Origin: Nitrospina sp.
GTDB lineage: Bacteria > Nitrospinota > Nitrospinia > Nitrospinales > VA-1
Length of the DNA stretch: 8,649 bases
Direction: 5' to 3'
NCBI GenBank assembly: GCA_003545625.1
Contig: DODH01000209.1
Span: 1 to 8,649 of the forward strand
The notes under the pieces are model-generated. The model had not been told where the DNA came from. It saw nothing but the letters and a program-made list of their open reading frames with translations, and searched no databases. Position numbers and translations under genes: made by a program. Of the stretch, positions 1 to 5,673 are shown in pieces; position 1 is the stretch's first letter; each line of letters starts with the position of its first letter.

Positions 1-241
1 AGTTATTCCGGAGATGCAAAGTTATTGAAAAATGGGACTTTATGCAACTACAAATATACTACAAACAAAAAATAAGTCGTTTAAAAACAATGACTTACAG
101 ACACAAAACAATTGAGTGGGAATAACCGGGCAATACCCTTTCGGGCATGCTTGATGTCCTCTTCATTTGTCTTTATGCCCTGAAAGGGTAAAAGTTAATG
201 GAAACAATACCACTCGCCTGGAAGAAATTTGCATTGAATTT
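1..241. other. Non-coding stretch at left edge
   Basis: This AT-rich stretch lies downstream of the minus-strand FGE-fold gene and holds no open reading frame I would call a gene. The only clear structure is the inverted repeat at 134-190, listed separately. A 15-codon plus-strand frame (198-245) is too short and featureless to support. No tRNA-like fold and no recognisable transposon end were seen. No hairpin followed by a T-run could be found that would act as an intrinsic terminator for the FGE-fold gene. Confidence 0.6.
134..190. repeat. Near-perfect inverted repeat, 15/16-base arms
   Basis: The left arm TACCCTTTCGGGCAT (134-148) is the reverse complement of the right arm ATGCCCTGAAAGGGTA (175-190), apart from one extra base in the right arm. 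The intervening loop is 26 bases (149-174). As RNA this would fold into a strong 15-base-pair stem with a single bulge. It lies about 50 bases past the stop codon of the minus-strand FGE-fold gene, so it could protect or end that transcript. However, no U-tract follows the stem on either strand, so a classical intrinsic terminator is not supported. A dispersed palindromic repeat or a regulatory RNA structure are alternatives. The repeat is seen directly; its role is unknown. Confidence 0.75.
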
Positions 242-1048
242 TTAAAGGGCGCAACGGAATCCGACAAAATCCATGCGGGCGCTTGGCTTCGAATCAGTGC
301 GATCCGCAGGGCGAATACCCGTTGGATAGTTTATCCATGACCCTCCCCGCATCACTTTCTTTTTTCCCGATTCTGGGCCTCGGGGGTTTTCCCTGGGTGA
401 ATTCTGGTAATAATCCTCATCATGCCAATCGTTCACCCATTCATAGACATTGCCAGCCATGTCGAACAACCCGTAATCATTGGAAGGGAAACTACCCACT
501 GGAGCGGTGTAAGGAAAACCGTCGTCAAATTGGTCCGCCTTCCAGCGTTTTTTACAATGCGTATCGCAAAAATTGGCTTTTCCGGAATCCGCCTCATTTC
601 CCCACGAAAAAATGAAATTGTTTTTCCCTCTCGCGGCCCGTTCCCACTCCGCTTCGGTGGGAAGTAGTTTTCCCAACTGCTTACAGTACTCCCTGGCTTC
701 GAACCATGTCACGTTATCGACCGGCCGGTTTGAGCCTTTATATTCGGAGGGGGTTTTCCCCATGACACGATCAAATTCTTCTTGAGTTATTTCATAGATA
801 TCAATATGAAACCCGTCCAGTTTTACAGTGTGGGCAGGCTGTTCATCGAGGAACCATTTTTTTTTGCAGGTTTTGTTGTAATCCAGACATGTTTGATAAC
901 CTTGGTTGTTGTCAGAACCCATCAAATATGTTCCCGGGGGTATAAAAACCATGCTCTTATGGGATGGGTTTAATTTTTCGCCAGCCTCTAGGAGGATGAC
1001 AGGGTTAACTGAAAGCAGCACACTTAAAAATATAAGGGTGAGTAACAT
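242..1048 (-). CDS. Exported FGE-sulfatase-fold (SUMF1-like) protein
   Basis: The 268-residue product starts with a hydrophobic segment (about residues 1-20) that looks like a signal peptide or anchor, although it lacks the usual N-terminal positive charges. The FGE-sulfatase/SUMF1 domain fills the rest. It opens with MVFIPPGTYLMGSD (34-47), then shows a DEQPAH stretch (68-73), LPTEAEWERAARG (129-141), the GLFDMAGNVYEW core (193-204), MRGGSW (233-238) and the terminal GFRC (263-266). True formylglycine-generating enzymes carry an active-site cysteine pair after the GGS motif. None is present between residues 239 and 265, so sulfatase-activating oxidase activity is unlikely and the fold probably serves another role. 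Cysteines 54/61 and 161/165 each precede a CKKxW motif and may form disulfides or a metal site (inference). The start is fixed by an in-frame TAA two codons upstream, which is the stop of the preceding gene. The best purine-rich ribosome site lies about 14 bases upstream, so translation is probably coupled to that gene. Confidence 0.85.
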   Translation of the reverse strand: MLLTLIFLSVLLSVNPVILLEAGEKLNPSHKSMVFIPPGTYLMGSDNNQGYQTCLDYNKTCKKKWFLDEQPAHTVKLDGFHIDIYEITQEEFDRVMGKTPSEYKGSNRPVDNVTWFEAREYCKQLGKLLPTEAEWERAARGKNNFIFSWGNEADSGKANFCDTHCKKRWKADQFDDGFPYTAPVGSFPSNDYGLFDMAGNVYEWVNDWHDEDYYQNSPRENPRGPESGKKKVMRGGSWINYPTGIRPADRTDSKPSARMDFVGFRCAL

Positions 1049-1051
1049 CGG

Positions 1052-3196
1052 TTAAAAATAGTCCCTTCTCCAACGATTGATTCTCTCACCCCAGGCCAGG
1101 GTTTTTTCCGTGACATTATTTTTTTTCCAATTTCCTGCGGCGAACTTATTCGACTCTGCCAAAGTGGGGTAGATATGAATGGTGCCCAGAATTTTATTCA
1201 TGCCAAACCCATGTTTCATCGCCGCGATATATTCTGCAATAATGTCTCCCGCATGAAGCCCCGCAATAGTAACGCCTAAAATTTTATCCTTACCCGGCAC
1301 AGTCAGGACTTTGACAGTTCCATAAGCCGCTTCATCAGCAATGGCACGATCCAGGTCATCGATTCCATAGGTGGTGATCTCATAGGGTATGCCTTGCTCC
1401 TTGGCTTCAAGCTCATTCAGGCCAGAACGCGCCACTTCAGGATCGGTAAAGGTCGACCAAGGCACTGTGCTGTAGTCCACTTTAAAACCCCAAAAGGGGC
1501 TTATCATTGAATTGACTGCGCAATACCAGGCCTGATGAGCCGCTATATGTGTAAATTGATAAGGACCGGCAACGTCTCCGCAAGCATATATGTTGGGAAT
1601 ATTAGTCCGCATAGTCTCATCAACCTGGATTGTTCCCCTGGGACTCAACTCAACTCCCAGCTCCTCCAGACCAAATCCCGTCGTATTCGCTTTCCTACCA
1701 AGAGCAACCAGCAGAGTATCGAATGGTATTTCAACAGAGCTCCCATTATGCTCGCATTCCAAAAAATCTTTCCCTTCCCGTTTGAAGAATTTTTTCGGGG
1801 TGTGTTGTAACAACACATTGATTCCGTCTTTTTGGAAACTTTCCAAAACCATTTGCGATACCTCGGGATCTTCTTTGGGAAGTAGCCGTTTGTTACGCTG
1901 AACCTGGGTTACATCACACCCGAGCCGGGCAAAAGCCTGAGTCAGTTCAGACCCAATGGGTCCTCCCCCTAGCACAAGCAGTTTTCCGGGTTGTTTGCGA
2001 ATATTCCAAATGGTATCTGAAGTCAGGGTATCAACATCTTCAATGCCCTCAACCGGAGGAATGGATGGACGGGCACCTGTCGCGATGACAATATTTCTTG
2101 TAGTCAGCACCTTCCCGTTGACTTCAACCTCATAGGGAGATTTTATCCTGGCTTCTCCTGTGTGGCACTCCACTCCCAGCTTTGAATAACGTTCCACCGA
2201 ATCGTGAGGTTCAATCGTTTTGATCACACGTTGGACCCTCTCCATCACATCAGAGAATTCAAAATCTACCTGGACATTTTTAAATCCCAGGCTCCGGCAT
2301 TTTTTGACATCGGCCATAAACTTTGCTGAACGGATCAAGGCCTTGCTGGGGACACATCCGGTATTCAAACAATCCCCGCCCATTTTATGTTTTTCGATCA
2401 AAGCTACTTTGCCTTTAGTCGCCGCTCCAATATAACTGGTAACAAGCCCGGCCGATCCTGCTCCTATGATCACCATGTTGTAATCAAACGATTTTGGCTT
2501 CGCAAATTTTTTCAACACTCTTCTCCCTTTATAGAAAGTTATGAGTTTTTTTGCCAAAAGAGGGAATATGCCCAATAGAACAAATGAAAAAATAATTTTC
2601 GGGGAAAGGATTCCACTTAAGGATTCAATTTGAGCGAGTTGCGTTCCGGCGTTTACAAAGACGATAGTGCCTGCAAGCATACCTATCTGACTCACAAAAA
2701 AGAAGGGTATCGTCTTCATGGGAGTCAGTCCCATGACCAAATTAATCACGAAAAAAGGAAAAGCAGGAATCAGCCTGAGAGTGAACAAATACAGTGCCCC
2801 ATCTTTTTTAATGCCCTCATTAAATGGTTTAAGGTAGTGACCGAATTTACCTTGAACAAAATCGCGGAGTAATAAACGTGAGACAAGAAAGGCAAGGGTT
2901 GCTCCGATAGTACTGGCAAATGAAACCAGAATTGTACCAGTGACCAACCCAAATAAAGCACCACCCAGTAATGTAAGCAGGGCGGCTCCTGGAAGCGAAA
3001 GGGCAGTAGATAGAATATAAACACCGGTGTAGGCACCAATGGCCAACAAAGCATTTTCTTTATAGAAGGTTGAAAAATTGGCTTGTTGTCCTTTCAGGTA
3101 TTCAAGGGACAGATACTGACTGAGATTGAAATGGGAAAAAGCCCATAAAAAAGTTGAAAGAATAAAAACAACCAGGATTTTTTTTAAATTATTCAT
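1052..3196 (-). CDS. TVP38/VTT membrane domain fused to FAD-dependent disulfide oxidoreductase
   Basis: This 714-residue protein joins two families. Residues 1-225 are a VTT (TVP38/TMEM64, DedA-like) membrane domain with about six hydrophobic segments (near 4-20, 50-75, 77-108, 134-155, 161-185 and 200-220). It has the conserved GGALFG (78-83) and the R141-P144-P147-N152-G156 pattern. Residues 238-714 are a class I pyridine nucleotide-disulfide oxidoreductase. They show the FAD-binding GAGSAG (245-250), the redox pair CLNTGCVPSK (C276/C281), the NAD(P)-binding GGGPIG (410-415), the second FAD motif YACGDVAG (537-544) and the dimerisation domain to the end. In dihydrolipoyl dehydrogenase and glutathione reductase the catalytic base is the His before Pro-Thr. 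Here it is Tyr676 in HIYPTLAE, as in proteins annotated mercuric reductase-like. The N-terminal metal-binding domain and the C-terminal vicinal Cys pair of true MerA are absent, so mercury reduction is not supported. The substrate is unknown; a membrane-bound thiol or quinone redox role is inference. The FGE-fold gene follows 3 bases downstream. Confidence 0.9.
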   Translation of the reverse strand: MNNLKKILVVFILSTFLWAFSHFNLSQYLSLEYLKGQQANFSTFYKENALLAIGAYTGVYILSTALSLPGAALLTLLGGALFGLVTGTILVSFASTIGATLAFLVSRLLLRDFVQGKFGHYLKPFNEGIKKDGALYLFTLRLIPAFPFFVINLVMGLTPMKTIPFFFVSQIGMLAGTIVFVNAGTQLAQIESLSGILSPKIIFSFVLLGIFPLLAKKLITFYKGRRVLKKFAKPKSFDYNMVIIGAGSAGLVTSYIGAATKGKVALIEKHKMGGDCLNTGCVPSKALIRSAKFMADVKKCRSLGFKNVQVDFEFSDVMERVQRVIKTIEPHDSVERYSKLGVECHTGEARIKSPYEVEVNGKVLTTRNIVIATGARPSIPPVEGIEDVDTLTSDTIWNIRKQPGKLLVLGGGPIGSELTQAFARLGCDVTQVQRNKRLLPKEDPEVSQMVLESFQKDGINVLLQHTPKKFFKREGKDFLECEHNGSSVEIPFDTLLVALGRKANTTGFGLEELGVELSPRGTIQVDETMRTNIPNIYACGDVAGPYQFTHIAAHQAWYCAVNSMISPFWGFKVDYSTVPWSTFTDPEVARSGLNELEAKEQGIPYEITTYGIDDLDRAIADEAAYGTVKVLTVPGKDKILGVTIAGLHAGDIIAEYIAAMKHGFGMNKILGTIHIYPTLAESNKFAAGNWKKNNVTEKTLAWGERINRWRRDYF

Positions 3197-3332
3197 TAGT
3201 TTTCTTTCTTAAAAGATCGGATAACTGGCATGTTGGTCTTGGATCATTTCAATTCCTTACACATATTGCCCGACACCTGCTATCTGGAGCTTTCCTGACC
3301 CGCTTTTCTTTGCCTCGGTCTATAATGTTTTT
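3197..3332. promoter_or_regulatory. Divergent spacer with a perfect -10-like box
   Basis: This short spacer separates the minus-strand oxidoreductase start (3196) from the plus-strand FGE fragment (3333). It contains TATAAT at 3321-3326, a perfect sigma-70 -10 match in the plus direction. No convincing -35 hexamer lies 16-18 bases upstream. Transcription from this box would begin at or very near the GTG of the fragment, which would leave almost no leader. On the minus strand a purine-rich GAAAG just before the ATG at 3196 may serve as a weak ribosome site, but I could not pick a good promoter for that gene. The element is seen; its activity is inference. Confidence 0.3.
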
Positions 3333-3473
3333 GTGAAAACACTCTTCCTATTAGCTTGCCTGATATTTATGCCGGGATCAGTTTACGCTTATTCATCTGA
3401 AATGGTGAAAGTTCCTGCAGGAAAATTTATCATGGGGGAAGTTATTTCTATCGACTTTCGGCGGTCGCGTTAG
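3333..3473 (+). pseudogene. Truncated 5' remnant of an exported FGE-sulfatase-domain gene
   Basis: A GTG-initiated frame of 46 codons encodes a typical signal peptide: a Lys at position 2, a hydrophobic core, and a likely cleavage site after SVYA (residues 16-19). It is followed directly by EMVKVPAGKFIMG (residues 23-35), the hallmark opening of FGE-sulfatase domains. The intact paralogue at 242-1048 has the matching MVFIPPGTYLMG. After residue 35 the family resemblance stops, eleven unrelated codons follow, and the frame ends at TAG (3471-3473). A full domain needs about 200 more residues, and none of the later sequence up to the neighbouring gene at 3605 resembles it. This is therefore the 5' stump of a lost gene. 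No ribosome site is visible. An out-of-frame ATG at 3325, one base off through a T-run, could have been the original start. Expression of a short secreted peptide cannot be excluded. Confidence 0.75.
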
Positions 3474-3604
3474 CGTCATCCCTCATTGCCACCGGCCACT
3501 TGGCTCCTTAGCAGGAGAGGCAACGGGGCAAGAGTTGGTTGAGTCGAGATAACTCTTTGTTCGGCTGGCAAAGCTATTGCCCATTGGGTCCAGCGTCACG
3601 CTGG
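3474..3604. other. GC-richer unexplained segment after the FGE stump
   Basis: No coding frame or known element is recognised here. The segment is more GC-rich than the spacer to its left and resembles the aldolase gene on its right in composition. It contains a small hairpin, CTCCT/AGGAG with a four-base loop (3504-3517), possibly nested inside TTGCC/GGCAA (3486-3490 and 3519-3523). It ends in the palindrome at 3590-3604. An imperfect inverted pair, AGTTAT...CGACT (3440-3457) and AGTCG...ATAACT (3542-3554), brackets much of it. That could be the ends of a small non-autonomous element, but the match is too short to rely on. Confidence 0.35.
3590..3604 (-). repeat. Palindrome immediately after the aldolase stop codon
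   Basis: The bases CCAGCGTCACGCTGG form a palindrome with 7-base arms around a single central base. As RNA the effective form is a 6-base-pair GC-rich hairpin with a TCA or TGA loop. It abuts the TAG stop codon of the minus-strand aldolase-dehydrogenase gene. The position suits a 3'-end stabiliser or a transcription stop, but no T-run follows on the minus strand, so an intrinsic terminator is not established. Chance is possible, yet the perfect symmetry directly at a gene end is notable. Confidence 0.4.
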
Positions 3605-5647
3605 CTAGCGGGGGGAGGCGGCTATGTTGCCGCCGTCTATGGTGATGATGCTTCCCGTTGTTTTTTCTGCCAGCGCGAGGTTGAGGAACCCTTGCGCCAC
3701 ATCGGTGTCATAGACTTCTGTCTGCAGGAGGTTGTTCTTGAAATAATCATCGGGAGTGAGTCCGCGCGCCTGGGCTCTTTCTTTCAGCACTTCCTCGGAG
3801 AACAGGGCGGTGCGGATGCGGTCGGCATTGATGGCATTGGCACGGATGCCGTAAGACCCATAGTCCAGCGCGTACTGTTTGGTGAGTGCCACCACTGCCG
3901 CCTTGGGGAGCGCGTAGGGACCAAAATTTTTCCCCGGATTGAACGCCGCTTTGGATGCGTTGAACAACAGAACGCCTGCCGTTTTTTGTATCAGAAATCT
4001 TTTTAGCGCTTCGGAGGCTAATATTTGATGCGCGAAAAAGTTCAATTCAAAACTGGCACGCAGCGTCTTCATATCCACTTCTCCTACCGCGCCATGAACA
4101 GCGTTACCGGCATTGGAGATCAGAATGTCGAGTCCACCAAAAGTCTGCACCAGTTGTTCAAACGACTGACGCACAGCCGATTCATCGGTCACATCCAAAA
4201 CCTGGGTAGCTACACCGACTTTAGCCTCTTTGCGTATTGCATCAGCAACCTCGTTTAAATTGTCCCTATCGGCAAGAAAAAGATTAGCCCCCTGCCTGGC
4301 AAACAACCTGGCGGTGGCCAGACCGATTCCTGAAGCGGCGCCGGTGATGTAGACAACCTTGCCCTGAAGCGGTAGAGCTTTGCTCTTACCCAGTTTGGCC
4401 TGCTCCAAAGACCAGTATTCCATATCGAACAGGTCGCTGGAACCTAACGGTACATAGTCGCCCAGCGAAAAGGATTTGTGGATGATGTCAATACTATGCT
4501 GATAAATATCAGCTGATATTCGAGTCTCTTTAACGGTTTTACCGGTTGTCACCAAGCCTAACCCGGCCACGAGCACAACTCGGGGCAATCGGTCCAGTTC
4601 AATCTTATCTACCCCCGAATTGTTGCTCTCGAAATACTGGTGATAACTTTCGCAATAAGCATTCAGTGCCTGGGAAACTTCCTCGCGTAACCTGTCTGTG
4701 TCCTGCCATTGTTGCAGGTTCAGGAGCAAAGGTTTTTGTTTGGTACGAATCACATGATCGGGAGTGGCGGTGCCCACCTGAGACCAAGTCTCGCACTCCT
4801 TGCTGGAAGCAAAGTCCTTGGTATCAGCACGGTGATGCAGAACCCAATCCTTACCGGACTGTTCTCTATAGAGTCCGCGAAGCACGGGTGCCAACGCATT
4901 CATCAAGGTTTCCTCTCCGGCTTTCAGGGCCGGGCCTGCAAGGGGAGTGAGAGGTTTAAGCGGTTTTTTTCCGATATATTCTTCCGCAAGGGTCACAGCG
5001 TGAATGTGCCGGTCGTAGCTTTCTTTCGCGGTATTGCCAAAAGTGAACAACCCGTGATTGATCAGCAGTAGCCCTTCCACATGCGGGTTTTTTTCATACG
5101 CCTCGGCAGAAGCTTTGGCGAGCGCAAAACCGGGCATGATGTAAGAGACAATACCGATGCGGTCGCCATAAATTTCCTTGCACATTTTCTCCGCGTCCGG
5201 CTGGTTGGCAATGATCAAACTGGCATCCGCATGCGAATGGTCGATGAACTTATGCGGCAAGAACGCGTGCAGAAGCGTTTCCACCGATGGATTTGGGGAA
5301 GACGCATCCAGCAGGTGCGTTCTCTGTTCGTTAACCATTTCCTCATCGCTCAATCGGTCGAGGCTTCTCAATTTCTGCAGATGGTCCAGCAGGACTCCGG
5401 GGAGACCCGCAGGTTCGAGCGTGTCCAGATCCCAGCCACTGCCTTTAACATAAAGCACGTCCACCTCTTCGTTCACCATATTGCGGGTACGCGACTTGAC
5501 CGATGTGTTACCTCCGCCATGAAGAACCAGCGAGGGGTCCGCGCCGATCAATCGTGAAGTATAAACACGAAGCGCAATATCTTCAGCAACATCGCTATAT
5601 TTTTCGATAGCCGCTTTGGCATCCGCATCGTTCCATTTATTTTCCAT
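3605..5647 (-). CDS. Bifunctional class II aldolase / short-chain dehydrogenase
   Basis: The 680-residue product is colinear with the bifunctional rhamnulose-1-phosphate aldolase/alcohol dehydrogenase-like family. Residues 10-230 form a class II aldolase/adducin domain: HGGGNTS (43-49), Glu123 in PSVETLLHAF as probable catalytic acid/base, zinc ligands His137 and His139 in DHSHAD, and His198 in NHGLF. Residues 345-420 hold the family linker (GLGLVTTGKT and EYWSLEQAKL). Residues 428-680 are a classical short-chain dehydrogenase with TGAASGIG (435-442), NAG (512-514) and catalytic Ser565, Tyr578 and Lys582 (YALPK). Both active sites look complete. In characterised relatives the aldolase cleaves a ketose 1-phosphate to DHAP plus an aldehyde, which the dehydrogenase half then oxidises. 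The substrate here is unknown because no isomerase, kinase or transporter lies nearby. The start is supported by GGAAGA at 5651-5656, a few bases upstream of the ATG. The gene sits 26 bases downstream of the glycosyltransferase gene. Its 3' half is visibly GC-rich. Confidence 0.92.
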   Translation of the reverse strand: MENKWNDADAKAAIEKYSDVAEDIALRVYTSRLIGADPSLVLHGGGNTSVKSRTRNMVNEEVDVLYVKGSGWDLDTLEPAGLPGVLLDHLQKLRSLDRLSDEEMVNEQRTHLLDASSPNPSVETLLHAFLPHKFIDHSHADASLIIANQPDAEKMCKEIYGDRIGIVSYIMPGFALAKASAEAYEKNPHVEGLLLINHGLFTFGNTAKESYDRHIHAVTLAEEYIGKKPLKPLTPLAGPALKAGEETLMNALAPVLRGLYREQSGKDWVLHHRADTKDFASSKECETWSQVGTATPDHVIRTKQKPLLLNLQQWQDTDRLREEVSQALNAYCESYHQYFESNNSGVDKIELDRLPRVVLVAGLGLVTTGKTVKETRISADIYQHSIDIIHKSFSLGDYVPLGSSDLFDMEYWSLEQAKLGKSKALPLQGKVVYITGAASGIGLATARLFARQGANLFLADRDNLNEVADAIRKEAKVGVATQVLDVTDESAVRQSFEQLVQTFGGLDILISNAGNAVHGAVGEVDMKTLRASFELNFFAHQILASEALKRFLIQKTAGVLLFNASKAAFNPGKNFGPYALPKAAVVALTKQYALDYGSYGIRANAINADRIRTALFSEEVLKERAQARGLTPDDYFKNNLLQTEVYDTDVAQGFLNLALAEKTTGSIITIDGGNIAASPR

Positions 5648-5650
5648 AAC

Positions 5651-5656
5651 TCTTCC
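5651..5656 (-). promoter_or_regulatory. Ribosome binding site of the aldolase-dehydrogenase gene
   Basis: On the minus strand GGAAGA lies three bases from the ATG at 5647, with its GGA core six bases away. It supports the chosen start within the short gap after the glycosyltransferase stop. Confidence 0.5.
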
Positions 5657-5673
5657 GTCAAAAATGTTTCACG

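Noticed and set aside
198..245. A 15-codon plus-strand frame with an upstream AAAGGG
   Set aside because: It is too short, has no recognisable feature and its end overlaps the 3' end of the FGE-fold gene; such frames are expected by chance.
242..1048. Active formylglycine-generating sulfatase activator
   Set aside because: The catalytic cysteines are absent and no sulfatase gene is nearby.
1052..2480. True mercuric reductase (merA)
   Set aside because: It lacks the N-terminal metal-binding domain and the C-terminal vicinal cysteine pair, and there are no mer transport or regulator genes nearby; only the general flavoenzyme family is supported.
3440..3554. Transposon-like terminal inverted repeats around a 115-base insert
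   Set aside because: The matches are two short blocks with unequal spacing, no target duplication is visible, and the FGE reading frame does not resume on the far side; kept only as a possibility within the junction finding.
3539..5557. Several long plus-strand frames (for example 3539-4006, 4546-4950 and 5081-5557)
   Set aside because: They are antisense to the well-supported aldolase-dehydrogenase gene and their translations show no domain-like pattern.
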